From positions 1 to 50,194 of IMG/VR virus record IMGVR_UViG_3300024327_000008: 50,194 nucleotides of DNA. One strand, written 5' to 3'. Numbering within the stretch: the stretch's first letter is position 1; every line of letters starts with the position of its first letter. Positions 17,298 through 26,874 of this stretch are shown piece by piece. The translations under genes were made by a program, and so were the position numbers. The notes beneath the pieces are model-generated. The model saw only the letters and a list, made by a program, of their open reading frames with translations, had not been told where the DNA came from and ran no database searches. The DNA is from a virus.

Positions 17298-17335
17298 ACT
17301 CTATATAGAGTCGTGTGAGATCCGATATATATCGG
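17298..17335. repeat. Two adjacent 14-base perfect palindromes
   Basis: In the 60-base gap between 17282 and 17343 lie ACTCTATATAGAGT (17298-17311) and CCGATATATATCGG (17322-17335), each a perfect palindrome, separated by 10 bases. Their centres are 24 bases apart. Neither is followed by a T-run, so they are not terminators. They could be protein-binding sites or RNA hairpins that shield or process the message before the 14601-17282 gene. Confidence 0.8.
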
Positions 17336-17342
17336 GTTAAAA

Positions 17343-17726
17343 TTAATAGTTCCCCCCGTCTAGGGACTCCATATCAACTGTTGTGTAATCGTACACTCCT
17401 CCTACTGGAATGTCTCCGCCCGCTAGGGCTAAGACTCTCCAATCCAAGGTACCTGGCGATGTCTCCCGATAAACCAGCATTTGGTTATCGTTCGTGTCAT
17501 ACCAGAGGTCACCCTCAGACGCTGTAGTTGGGGCGTCGTCTTGCACAAATTGTTGATCCGCTATTTGTTCTAATGCAGCTTGTACATTAGTAGCGGTTAT
17601 AGTGCCATGTGGGGAGAAAGCAAGATACTGTGCTTCTCCTATACCTGCTATCGTTGTTGCTATGGTCTCATTATTAGTAACCGTTACGTTACTAATAGTT
17701 TCAGTGACTGTTACCGTAATACTCAT
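17343..17726 (-). CDS. Small tail-tip or fibre-adaptor protein
   Basis: A 127-residue protein with a strand-rich N-terminus of repeated V-T-V-T pairs (MSITVTVTETISNVTVT). The middle segment ATNVQAALEQIADQQFV is typical of fibre N-termini. A domain with SEGDLWYDTNDNQMLVYRE, seen in many phage fibres, comes next. It ends MESLDGGNY, like the neighbouring fibre. Its ATG overlaps the end of the 17723-18061 gene by four bases. It is probably a short fibre or an adaptor between tail tip and fibre; no enzymatic motif is visible. Confidence 0.7.
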   Translation of the reverse strand: MSITVTVTETISNVTVTNNETIATTIAGIGEAQYLAFSPHGTITATNVQAALEQIADQQFVQDDAPTTASEGDLWYDTNDNQMLVYRETSPGTLDWRVLALAGGDIPVGGVYDYTTVDMESLDGGNY

Positions 17727-18061
17727 CGAGTAACTCCAGGAGATACTGTAACAGTTCCCTCGATAATTCGAGTAACTGTACCAGTATCAGAAGTAACCTC
17801 AACGTCGTACACATGTGTAAATGCCGGATTTAATGCATCTGTCTGGGTATCTGTTAATGAAATATTAAAAGACCCCATTGGCCCATTTACTAAACTAGTA
17901 GTAAATGATGCCGCCACATCTGACGAATAGTGAGATTTCCTCACCTGAGATTCGAAAGTATAGTTGGTAATGTCGACTGGAGAACCATTCTCCTCAACTC
18001 TGACTTGCATGTTGTAGGTAGCACCTTGCTCTAGTGTTATATCGTGCTTTCCTGCAGCCAT
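17723..18061 (-). CDS. Small tail protein, Ig-like beta fold
   Basis: A 112-residue protein with the strand order HDITLEQGATYNMQVRV, VDITNYTFESQVRKS, GSFNISLTDTQTDAL, HVYDVEVTS and a final EGTVTVSPGVTR. Phage proteins of this form lie just after the central tail-tip gene and are thought to help anchor fibres or baseplate parts. The sequence shows only the Ig-like beta character. It overlaps the next gene by four bases, so the two are probably co-translated. Confidence 0.7.
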   Translation of the reverse strand: MAAGKHDITLEQGATYNMQVRVEENGSPVDITNYTFESQVRKSHYSSDVAASFTTSLVNGPMGSFNISLTDTQTDALNPAFTHVYDVEVTSDTGTVTRIIEGTVTVSPGVTR

Positions 18062-18065
18062 TTGC

Positions 18066-19547
18066 TTAGCTCCTTTGTAGTTGCGCTTCTAGAGACTCTA
18101 CTTTATTCGTTAATTCCTTAACAGCTTCCACTAGAACGGCAGTTAATCTACTATAATGTAGAGCCTCTGCTTTGCCGTCTTTCGAGCTGACTACTTCAGG
18201 AATAACATCCAGGACATCATCTGCGATGAGTCCCAACTCCTTTTGCCCGTTGGATTTCTTATTGTAAGAAACACCTTCGAGTTTGAGAACCTTGCCTAAG
18301 GCCCCCATAATTGGTTTAATATTTTCTTTTAATTCTCTTGCAGAACTTTCGTAGATTGTTCCACCTACGTATAAGTTCTTAGCTACTGTTGCTCCACCTT
18401 TAACTGTGAGGGATACAGAGCTGTCCGAAAGACTTGTTGCCTCTGCTGTATTAGATAGGTATAGCCTGCCATCGTTATACATATACAAAGGAGTAGTCGA
18501 TGCCCCTGCTACAGTTGCCTGCCCATGCATAGTAAATTGACTATTCACTCCATACATAGTAGCATTTCCGGTACCTCCTGCAACTTTAAAGTACTGCCCA
18601 GGGTCTTCTGTGTACCACTTAAAGTCCCCATTATTATTGCCGTCACTTCCTGCAATAAAGCTATTATCATTGTCCATAGTAATAGCTCTAGTAGTTATAC
18701 TAGAGTTGAAGTCTGCAGTTGAAGCTACTGTTAAGGTGCTTGATAAGTTTAAGGCATCTTTAATATCCACTGTGTTACTTGCACCGTGTATATCACCGTT
18801 AATTAATATAGTATCTGCAGCTGCGTTGCCTAAAGTAACATTACCATTTAAGGTAGTGGCTCCCGCAACTGTGATTGCGCCTCCTACTGTTAAGTCAGTA
18901 CTTGTACCGGATAGAGTAACGTCCCCATTAAAAGTCGTGGCACCTACTGTTCCAGTTAACGTAATAGTATCGGAACTAGCGTTACCTAGAGTAGTGTTAC
19001 CTAAAACACTTAGGCTGCCCGAAGTGGCTAAACTACTACCAAAGGAAGTAAGCCCGGAAACGTTTAGCGTGCCTGTAACCACAGCATTGCCCCCCACAGT
19101 AAGATCAGTTGTTGCCCCCTCTAGTACTACGTCCCCCTCGAAGGTGGTACTCTGAAACTTGCCGGTAACTGTGATATTATCAAGAACCGAGTCTCCAAGT
19201 ACGGTATTGCCCTTTAGGGTAGTAGTGCCTTCTACTGTTACATTAGAAGAAAATGTTTTTACTCCTGATATAGTCTGAGTAGAAGCTACGTTAACGTACT
19301 CCGATCCAGTTAAGTTGTCTAGCTTATTTACGTTTATTTGATATTCACTACTAAGGTCTGACCAACCTGTAATAGTTTTCAAATTAAATTTATTCGTGCT
19401 TCCGTCCCACCCGATAACTCCAATAGGTAAGTTAGTAGTTCCCGTGCCGTTAAACATCTTTGCATGATCATCTGCTCTGTCTACTAGTTCATCTCTGAAA
19501 TCTGTGTATAATGAATCTAGGGTTGGTTTATTCCAATTTGCTGCCAT
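18066..19547 (-). CDS. Tail fibre with S74 intramolecular chaperone domain
   Basis: A 493-residue fibre. The shaft is built of repeated TLNGNVTLGN and TVGGNAVVTGTLNV motifs of trimeric beta fibres. The last ~94 residues are a Peptidase_S74 chaperone: SSARELKENIKP at its start, LGLIADDVLDVIPEVV in the middle, and a C-terminal coiled coil (LTAVLVEAVKELTNKVESLE). Such domains guide trimer folding and then cut themselves off at a serine near the domain start. The conserved Ser and Lys of that region are present. The mature fibre would then lack these residues. It directly follows the gpJ-like gene and is the first fibre of the array. Confidence 0.88.
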   Translation of the reverse strand: MAANWNKPTLDSLYTDFRDELVDRADDHAKMFNGTGTTNLPIGVIGWDGSTNKFNLKTITGWSDLSSEYQINVNKLDNLTGSEYVNVASTQTISGVKTFSSNVTVEGTTTLKGNTVLGDSVLDNITVTGKFQSTTFEGDVVLEGATTDLTVGGNAVVTGTLNVSGLTSFGSSLATSGSLSVLGNTTLGNASSDTITLTGTVGATTFNGDVTLSGTSTDLTVGGAITVAGATTLNGNVTLGNAAADTILINGDIHGASNTVDIKDALNLSSTLTVASTADFNSSITTRAITMDNDNSFIAGSDGNNNGDFKWYTEDPGQYFKVAGGTGNATMYGVNSQFTMHGQATVAGASTTPLYMYNDGRLYLSNTAEATSLSDSSVSLTVKGGATVAKNLYVGGTIYESSARELKENIKPIMGALGKVLKLEGVSYNKKSNGQKELGLIADDVLDVIPEVVSSKDGKAEALHYSRLTAVLVEAVKELTNKVESLEAQLQRS

Positions 19548-19548
19548 T

Positions 19549-22500
19549 TTATTGTACTCCTCGTGCGTTCCAAGTTAATTTTCCTTCAAAAGATTTTATA
19601 GCCCCAGTAAGGGTGCCATAGTCACTTTTATCTAATATGTACACATAAAAGAAGGATGGTGTAGGCACATCTTCGAAATCATGTATAGTGAACCTAGAAG
19701 GTACTACTGACCCATCTAGTTCTGTTGTGTAGGCTGTATTTAAGTAATTAATATCCTTAAAATCTTTAAGGAAAAAGACCCTAAATACCTTCATACCCTC
19801 TTTTGTGCTGTGCCACTCGCCTCCTTGGGTGTTACAAACCACTTCGTTATTATCTGGTTGGCGAGAAATTCCTGCGCCATCTGTATAATAAAAAGGAGCT
19901 CCGTCCTCTCCACTGCCGTAGACGTTACACAGCCCCGAATTTGTGTCAACAGTCTCGGACCCAGAGTCCGTGACCATCTTAAGGCTTAGCTTAAGCTTGA
20001 ACTCGTCCAAGGCCATTAAGTCGTTATTACCCCCGTCAGTATTAAATACCGTATGAGCTTTCACATACCTAAAAGTGTGGAGTGCCATAGTGGAGGTACC
20101 CACTACTTTAGTCCATCCTGTCTCATTTGTTAGTACTCCAGCATCGGGATCAGTATTACTATAATATAAAGTAGTCGAAGGGGTCACCGCCCCGTGTAGT
20201 ACCCTAGTATTCATAGCTGCTTGAATAGAGCTCGGGTCTAGTGTAACACCGAAATCCCACTTCTGCCAGAAACTAGCAGATGAGGTACCTGGTTCTAGGT
20301 AGAACGGGTACCCTGCAGAAACCTGCGACTGAGGACTAGTAAAACTATTATTAACAAAATGCTCTCTCCATGTCTCCACCGTATTAACCGGTAGGAACGC
20401 GGAAGTAGCTCCTTTATGTATACTAGTAGTTTCAATAGTAGTTACTTCTGTAGGGTAACTAGCGGGATTATCTTCATCTAAGGTAGAGTTTCTGTTTTCA
20501 ATAAGTATGAAGTCAGGCGGCTCAGATACGATAGCTACTGTACTTAGAGCAGGAGACATATTACCTGCGCTATCTACGGACCTAATCCAATACTTAAACG
20601 TCCCTCCTATAGTTTCCATATGAGATATAAATAAGCCTGCCGTAGTAGACACAGGCTCTAAAACGCCCCATTCAGCCTCGGTAGACGAGCTACAAGAAGG
20701 TGAACCATCTGGGCACCTTTTTACTTCATAGCTGTTAATATCTAGTTTTGCTACATTAGAGGCACTTGGCCATCTAAGTAGTACGTTGTTATCCACTACT
20801 TTAATATTTAGAGTGGCAGGAGCATCCGGTACAGGTACATCCACAGCTATATCTGTAGCAACCCCGTAGTTGCCTGCGGAATCTTTAGCTACAATAGTAA
20901 AGGTTACAGGACTACCCGAATGCCAAGTAACAGGAGTAGAATATGAAGTAGAGTACGTAGTCTTTAGGACAGCCCCCGTACTGTCTCTAATCTCATATAA
21001 GTCTACAGGTAAGTAGCCTCCGGCGGAGTCCCCCGCATGTACAGGAGCTGTCCAACTTAATAGAGTCATTATACCAATAAAAGAATTAGATAAGCTCTGT
21101 ACTTGTCCCAGTCTCTCTACTTCTGCTAATACCCATCCCGTTCCCTCTGCTTGCACAGAGTGTACGGGCTCCTCTGAGTAGTTACCTGCAGAGTCTATCG
21201 CTCGGACAAAGAATCTTGTATCATCAATATTATTTGCAGGGTCATAAGGTCTCCAGTCCACTCGTAATGTGTGGTCTAGTGTCAAAGCCCTGGTTATAGC
21301 CGAGTTAGCCGTGTTGTCTAGTCTCTTGGCCCAGGTTGCTCCACTTCTTAGTTCGTACTCTACAATATCTAAATCTGCGGAAGGGGCAGACCATTTAATG
21401 GTAGTATTCCCTCCTGAGATACTATAAGTTACTCCATAAGGTATCTCAGGATTATTAATAGTAATATCTATACTATGGTTGGTACCTTTATTTCCTGCGG
21501 AATCTATTGAGGTTACCCAGTACCTTCTAAACTGTCCTCCACCCCAGGTTACCTTTTCAGAATACCTAGTAGAAGACTTACGAGGGGATAGTATAGTGGC
21601 AGAACCATACGTGTCTCCCTTTTTAATTTCCCAGAATTTAACAGGAAGTAAGTAATCTACATTATTATCGTAGTCCGCCTCCCCTGCCGTCTGTACTCTC
21701 CAATTCGTTACTTGATCAGGCCCTACTAAAGTGTAGGCCAAATCCTTTATATCTACAGGGTTACGTATCTCTACAGAGTGTTTCTGCCAAGGGCTAAGGT
21801 TCCCAGCACTATCTATTGCTCTAACCCAGAAGTCTCTAGAGGGCTCTCCCGAAGAAGGGCCCCAAGTTACGTTCTCGGAATGAGTAGTAGTCTTAATAAG
21901 ACCAACTAAGGTGGCAGAGTCTCCTGTAAGGCCTCCTTGCCTGATTTCATAGTTGGAAATAGGTAAAGACCCTATGGTAGGGCTTACCCAAGAAAGAACT
22001 GCCGCACCCGTCGAGTCCAAAGTATGAACTACAGGATTAGTGGACCAGTCTGGGCTCTCCACTAAAATGTCTATACTGGCTGGTGCGCCATAATTTTCTG
22101 CCATATCTTCGGGAGCTACCCAGTACTTTCTAGTACCTCCCCAGCCTACATTAATGCTAATGCTGGGCGCCCCTAGGTTGTGTATTCGGGCGGCGTAATT
22201 AGATGACCAAGTATCTCCATATCTAATGTCATATTCATTAATTTTATAAAAGCTATTTACTCCAGGTACCCAACTAATAACAACATTTGTACCTACGAAA
22301 GAGTAGGTTAAAGAAGTAGCAGGGTCTGGAACTGTGACTTCAATAGAAGCTTCTGCATCATACGTAGAGTACACCCCACTTGTATCTTTTGCCCTCAATA
22401 GGAAGTTATGTGTTCCCGCTTTTAAGTACCAACCCCCCTCTGCTCCAAATGATAGAGAGTTTTCTTTTAGTAATACGGTATTAGAGGCGTCTCCCCAAGT

Positions 22501-25500
22501 ACTCCCTTCTTGTATCTCATAGTACCTTAGGTCTAAATCCTTAATAGGCTCCCAGTCCAGTCTAGTACCAGTACTTTTATCTGTGGTTATAGTGAACTTA
22601 GAAGAGTCTGTAGTCCACACGTTGCCGTCTGACACCCATTGGCCTACACAGGCGTTAGATACCCAACTATGGTTTAAATCACCACACCTAGTTTCGTCTG
22701 AAACGATGGCTCCGGTTGCAGGGTCTATAGGACTTTGTGCAGTACACAGGGCCTCACTATTTAGTATAGAAGAGCCATCTAACGTACTACATCTACCTTG
22801 GCCCTCACAATCAGACTGTGTTCTAGCGTACGTTAATCCACTACAATACTTGGTAACGGATGAAGGCGGTTTAGCTAGTCCTAGTACCGTTTTTGATACC
22901 TGCACATACATAGAAACGTTATTAGTTATAATACTCTGAGCTCTTACTTTTACCTCGTAGGTACCTTTAGGAGCGTCTAATACTTCTGTGTTTAAAAATT
23001 CGGTGTCTGGCAAGTCTACCCAAGTACCTTTATTAACACGATACTTTACAGAGTACAAGCGTATATAAGGGTAATCTGTTGGAGCCTGCCATTGAATAAT
23101 AACTTTATTACGTACTTGACCATCTGACCCTACGTACGAAGTCTCGTACACGTCTAGGTCCGCTGGAGGCGGTGTAGCTACTAGAATATTAGGAACATTG
23201 CTAATATTTCTCTCGTCTAGCTCACTAAAGTCTAGTCCCTCTTCTATTATGCGGTACTTATCCTCATGGTACTCCATGGCAAGTACTTCATACTCATTCT
23301 TTTTTGACTCTTTAACCCCGACAGTGCGCCATACCTGCGCGTCTACTACACCTGTCTCTTCTAACAGCCACATATAATCTGCTTTAGGTTCGTTAGTCAA
23401 AGAATGATGGTACTCTATACTATCAGGAGCCGAGGCAAAAGACGTGACATCTACATGCACCTCATGGTCTGCAACTATATTAGTAATAGTGGCGGTCGCT
23501 CCTGTAGTTTTATTAGTTACAGTTCGTCCCAGGTACTTACTAGAAAAAGACATCTTGCTATCGTATATTGAGAAAGGTGTCCCAGGTACTCCTGTACCCC
23601 CCTCAGACGCACTAATTTCGGTATCTAAGTCTATGTCTTCAGTAACTAAACTGTCTATAGTTACAGGGTAATTCTCTACGAATAAATAAGGAGCCCACTG
23701 GCCTCCGTCACTTATACAAACTTCCTTAGCTTCAAGACCTGCTACAGGAGCGGTAGGGTAATAAAGCTCACCTGCGTGCGGGTGAGCCACCCCGGGAGAA
23801 GACTCCTGAGGCTTTAAACACGCTTTATCTGTGTGTATTACATTTAATGTATAGTTTGCTCCGGGGAGCATCTGTACAGCACTATCTAATATAATATTTG
23901 TTTTGGTGGAGCCCGACTTAATTCGCCCTCCGTATCTATTGCCAGAGCGAGTAGGGTCCTGTACTTTTATTAGGTCTCCCGGACGTAGTACTGCAGCTTC
24001 TAAGCCAGACTTGAAACTTAACGTCTCTGTCTCTAGAGTATCGGTTAGTAGAGTCCAAGTACCTATTCGGTGTGCTTGCCCCCTAGAAGTACACCCAAAA
24101 GATGTAATGTCTGTCTTACGTATACCGTATCTATCTACTCCTTCCCTGTCCTCAACATACTCTACTTTTCTTCTATAGAAGTCGTCAGGGTCGTTCCAGT
24201 TCACCAAAGCCACGGTCTTTCGTGCCTTCTGTGAAGTACCTGAGTAAGAGAACTCTCCTCCTAATACGTTAGCGGAGGTAAATAATTGAGTAGGCTCTTT
24301 TGGAGAATCTTGTACAGGCACTAATTGCCCATTAGCCCAGTAAGATAGCCCTCTAAATGCGAAGGCTAAATCTTGTATTACTTTTATAGCCTCTTGTTGG
24401 TCCTGTATGTACACGTTACACGCAAACCTAGGCTCCAACAAGGTAGCACCTGCAGCGTCTTTAAATCCGGATTTTACACCTACAAAGTCTCCTGCATCAT
24501 CGACTGCGTCGCAGTATCTTGCAATCTGGTATAGGGCCCATTTATCAATTTGCGTACCTCTAATGTACTCCCCGAGTCCGTAACGTTTATTGGTAATTAT
24601 GTCATAGTAGATCCACGCAGGGTTGCTGGTCCACATTACATTATTGAAAGTGCCGTCCCAGTGCCCCGAATATAGGTTGTCCCCCGCTGCTAAAGTGTCT
24701 GGATCATATCCGTGGTAGTTTGTAGGAACCTTACACTTTATGCCTCGGATATGGTAAGCTCTCTTAGGTATACTACTGAACTGCCTAGCATTAATTTGAG
24801 TAGCTATCAAAGCAGTATGCGGGTATCTTAATTTGTTATCAATAATACGGGTAAAACTTTCCCAGTAAATAGTATCATTTAAAGCACTATCACTAGCTTC
24901 GTCCGTTAGCCTAAGTATCTTTATAGTAACTTCAGTGCTATAAATCGTCTTATCTAAGTTAATTCTGTGTTGTCTAGTATACTTTGACGTGGTCTTTCCA
25001 TCGAAAGAAGCGGATACAACTTTATGCCAGTTACTATCATTATTATACATAAGGTAGATTTCATAGTCTACCTTTGCACCGTGTATATCGCCATTTTCCT
25101 TATCTTGAGTCGTCAACTGATTACAAGAGATAGTTACTGCTATAGCATCTAGGTCTCCATTATATATAGTAATAGGAGGAGCGGTTCCCACTCCTTTTTT
25201 AATTTCAGCTTGCACAGCTTCCTGACCCCTAATACTGCCCGCATCCGGAATCACCTCTTGATCAGTTGTTCCCATAACTGAGTATGTCTTAACATTATCA
25301 AAGTTATAAGTACCGTTAGTATTCATCAGAGGGGTCTCATTATAGAAGATACTCTCATGGCCGGCTACTAGACCTACTATTTCTCCCTCAGAAACTGCGT
25401 CTAAAACCTGGGCGTACTGTACAGAATGGAGAGTATCTGGGTCCTCAACTGCCTGTCGAGGAGACCCTCCGCCTTTTCCTCCACCACCTGAGCCTCTTAA

Positions 25501-25518
25501 TACGTTATTACTGGCCAT
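19549..25518 (-). CDS. Central tail-tip protein, lambda gpJ-like
   Basis: A 1989-residue host-specificity protein. The N-terminal third is the conserved gpJ core (HSVQYAQVLDAVSEGEIVGLV, SIFYNETPL, KRYGLGEYI, YCDAVDD). It forms the tip hub and baseplate-like ring. From about residue 770 on there are FN3-like domains. Five closely related units carry a DSAGN motif at a regular 308-312-base spacing (20561, 20871, 21183, 21491, 21801), about 103 residues each, with more diverged units upstream. A Cys-rich insert (CSGLTYARTQSDCEGQG to about VSNACVG, coded near 22620-22860) recalls inserts in other virion proteins here. It is much longer than lambda gpJ (1132). It overlaps gpI by 11 bases. It would contact the receptor together with the fibres. 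Confidence 0.92.
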   Translation of the reverse strand: MASNNVLRGSGGGGKGGGSPRQAVEDPDTLHSVQYAQVLDAVSEGEIVGLVAGHESIFYNETPLMNTNGTYNFDNVKTYSVMGTTDQEVIPDAGSIRGQEAVQAEIKKGVGTAPPITIYNGDLDAIAVTISCNQLTTQDKENGDIHGAKVDYEIYLMYNNDSNWHKVVSASFDGKTTSKYTRQHRINLDKTIYSTEVTIKILRLTDEASDSALNDTIYWESFTRIIDNKLRYPHTALIATQINARQFSSIPKRAYHIRGIKCKVPTNYHGYDPDTLAAGDNLYSGHWDGTFNNVMWTSNPAWIYYDIITNKRYGLGEYIRGTQIDKWALYQIARYCDAVDDAGDFVGVKSGFKDAAGATLLEPRFACNVYIQDQQEAIKVIQDLAFAFRGLSYWANGQLVPVQDSPKEPTQLFTSANVLGGEFSYSGTSQKARKTVALVNWNDPDDFYRRKVEYVEDREGVDRYGIRKTDITSFGCTSRGQAHRIGTWTLLTDTLETETLSFKSGLEAAVLRPGDLIKVQDPTRSGNRYGGRIKSGSTKTNIILDSAVQMLPGANYTLNVIHTDKACLKPQESSPGVAHPHAGELYYPTAPVAGLEAKEVCISDGGQWAPYLFVENYPVTIDSLVTEDIDLDTEISASEGGTGVPGTPFSIYDSKMSFSSKYLGRTVTNKTTGATATITNIVADHEVHVDVTSFASAPDSIEYHHSLTNEPKADYMWLLEETGVVDAQVWRTVGVKESKKNEYEVLAMEYHEDKYRIIEEGLDFSELDERNISNVPNILVATPPPADLDVYETSYVGSDGQVRNKVIIQWQAPTDYPYIRLYSVKYRVNKGTWVDLPDTEFLNTEVLDAPKGTYEVKVRAQSIITNNVSMYVQVSKTVLGLAKPPSSVTKYCSGLTYARTQSDCEGQGRCSTLDGSSILNSEALCTAQSPIDPATGAIVSDETRCGDLNHSWVSNACVGQWVSDGNVWTTDSSKFTITTDKSTGTRLDWEPIKDLDLRYYEIQEGSTWGDASNTVLLKENSLSFGAEGGWYLKAGTHNFLLRAKDTSGVYSTYDAEASIEVTVPDPATSLTYSFVGTNVVISWVPGVNSFYKINEYDIRYGDTWSSNYAARIHNLGAPSISINVGWGGTRKYWVAPEDMAENYGAPASIDILVESPDWSTNPVVHTLDSTGAAVLSWVSPTIGSLPISNYEIRQGGLTGDSATLVGLIKTTTHSENVTWGPSSGEPSRDFWVRAIDSAGNLSPWQKHSVEIRNPVDIKDLAYTLVGPDQVTNWRVQTAGEADYDNNVDYLLPVKFWEIKKGDTYGSATILSPRKSSTRYSEKVTWGGGQFRRYWVTSIDSAGNKGTNHSIDITINNPEIPYGVTYSISGGNTTIKWSAPSADLDIVEYELRSGATWAKRLDNTANSAITRALTLDHTLRVDWRPYDPANNIDDTRFFVRAIDSAGNYSEEPVHSVQAEGTGWVLAEVERLGQVQSLSNSFIGIMTLLSWTAPVHAGDSAGGYLPVDLYEIRDSTGAVLKTTYSTSYSTPVTWHSGSPVTFTIVAKDSAGNYGVATDIAVDVPVPDAPATLNIKVVDNNVLLRWPSASNVAKLDINSYEVKRCPDGSPSCSSSTEAEWGVLEPVSTTAGLFISHMETIGGTFKYWIRSVDSAGNMSPALSTVAIVSEPPDFILIENRNSTLDEDNPASYPTEVTTIETTSIHKGATSAFLPVNTVETWREHFVNNSFTSPQSQVSAGYPFYLEPGTSSASFWQKWDFGVTLDPSSIQAAMNTRVLHGAVTPSTTLYYSNTDPDAGVLTNETGWTKVVGTSTMALHTFRYVKAHTVFNTDGGNNDLMALDEFKLKLSLKMVTDSGSETVDTNSGLCNVYGSGEDGAPFYYTDGAGISRQPDNNEVVCNTQGGEWHSTKEGMKVFRVFFLKDFKDINYLNTAYTTELDGSVVPSRFTIHDFEDVPTPSFFYVYILDKSDYGTLTGAIKSFEGKLTWNARGVQ

Positions 25519-26152
25519 CTGTTTCCTCCGTAGTTACTCCGGCGCTAATAAGAGCGCCACCAACTATTAATTCTCCGTAACACAAAGGTATTGGTAGTCC
25601 TTGTGCAGAAGTATTTACTGGGCCATTAAAGTTGTAAGACTGCCCGTTGTTTACCTCACTAGTCTGAGGCTTGTTTGGCTTAGGGGCCAGCATCTGCGCT
25701 ATCCCTGACATCATTAAACTCATTCCCGCTTGAAGAGCAAAAGATGACAAAGATACCGCAGTACTTGCCCCAACACCAAAGGTACCCATGCCGACTGCCC
25801 AGGTACTAGCAAATGTTGAGCCAGTGCCCACGCCAGTAGCTAGCCCTGCCAAATAAGGTGCAAATACAATAAGAGCCCCTAGTAGTATCATGCCTACTCC
25901 AGAACTCTTAGAGCCGCTAATAATAGGTATAAACTTTAGGTCTCTCGAACCTAGAGGGTCCATTAAGTGCTGCTGCCCTAAGTATTCTTCTGCAGAGGTA
26001 ACGTGGTACTCTCTGTCCATAATGTACTCGTAAAACCCCGGCATATTGGCCTCTATAGCCTTTGCTGCTTCGTGGGGGTTTGACACGTCTAACGTCCACT
26101 CCCTCCCGAACTTCTCTCCTAAGTCCCCGTATAATGTTACTTTTCTTAACAT
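25508..26152 (-). CDS. Tail assembly protein, lambda gpI-like
   Basis: A 214-residue protein in the I position between K and J. The N-terminal ~85 residues form a ubiquitin-like beta-grasp pattern (LRKVTLYGDLGEKFGREWTLDV, LKFIPIISGSKS). A hydrophobic Gly/Ala-rich middle follows (GMILLGALIVFAPYLAGLATG; SLSSFALQAGMSLMMSGIAQML). The end has the typical NTSAQGLPIPLCYGELIVGG. These are the usual elements of gpI, which is needed for tip assembly or DNA injection. The hydrophobic region may enter the host membrane during infection; that is an inference. Confidence 0.88.
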   Translation of the reverse strand: MLRKVTLYGDLGEKFGREWTLDVSNPHEAAKAIEANMPGFYEYIMDREYHVTSAEEYLGQQHLMDPLGSRDLKFIPIISGSKSSGVGMILLGALIVFAPYLAGLATGVGTGSTFASTWAVGMGTFGVGASTAVSLSSFALQAGMSLMMSGIAQMLAPKPNKPQTSEVNNGQSYNFNGPVNTSAQGLPIPLCYGELIVGGALISAGVTTEETDGQ

Positions 26153-26874
26153 AATGATTTGTGCCTTAATACATGTGTGGTGTTCTTTTGGTATGCCTCT
26201 CCATATATATCTTTTGTAGAGAGCCTCCCCATTAAATGGTGTAGTATCATATTATTACCTAAGTAGATAGCTAAGTGGTTAGAAACATTAGATAGTACCT
26301 TCATTAATATTACATCATGTTTCTCAATCTTTGTGTGGTCTTTAACCTCTATAAAATCCCCCTCAGTCCAGCTATCCCAGTTGTCTGCATAGTAGTCTTT
26401 GCCTGTTGCCCACCAATCGTACTCAGAAGGGAACATCTTGTACTTAACACCGAATTCTTGCTCATAGTAATCTATGAATAAGGTTTGGCAATCTAACACC
26501 CCGTAAGCAAATACTCGCCCTGTTAAAGGGGCAGAGTAGGCTTCCGGGAGTAACTTCGACCACTCTTTTGCGGGCCAAGAGATTATGTGCCAAGGGAGTC
26601 CTGACCTACTGCAGGAAACCTTGTCTGCCTCACTAGGGGTGGAGGACGCATTTGGGTGGCTATGTATAACAGCCAGTATTTCTCCTAAGTCTTCAGCTTT
26701 TGCGTAATCATAAGGGTCTAGTACAAAGTCCTGCTCCTCATGGCCTTCTGCTATATTTTTACACTTAAAGTACTTTTGCTTACCCTTAATATTTAGCAGC
26801 AGACCACAACACTCTTGGGGAAACGCGTACTCAGCATGCTCTTCTATAGCCTCTTTGGTTTTATCTGATATCAT
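26146..26874 (-). CDS. Tail tip peptidase, lambda gpK-like (JAMM + NlpC/P60)
   Basis: A 242-residue two-domain protein. The N-terminal JAMM/MPN metalloprotease has E21 in the ECCGLL segment and the complete zinc motif HSHPNASSTPSEAD (H71, H73, S81, D84). The C-terminal NlpC/P60-like domain has the nucleophile C129 in VLDCQTL and H200 in NHLAIYLGN. Proteins of this family sit in the tail tip; the NlpC/P60 part can cut peptidoglycan stem peptides during entry. Both sets of catalytic residues are intact. It overlaps L by four bases and I by seven, as in the lambda order L-K-I-J. Confidence 0.92.
   Translation of the reverse strand: MISDKTKEAIEEHAEYAFPQECCGLLLNIKGKQKYFKCKNIAEGHEEQDFVLDPYDYAKAEDLGEILAVIHSHPNASSTPSEADKVSCSRSGLPWHIISWPAKEWSKLLPEAYSAPLTGRVFAYGVLDCQTLFIDYYEQEFGVKYKMFPSEYDWWATGKDYYADNWDSWTEGDFIEVKDHTKIEKHDVILMKVLSNVSNHLAIYLGNNMILHHLMGRLSTKDIYGEAYQKNTTHVLRHKSLC

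Noticed and set aside
18610-19155. Long plus-strand open frame of 181 codons
   Set aside because: It lies fully inside a fibre gene with strong protein similarity on the other strand, is made of low-complexity residues, and has no ribosome site.
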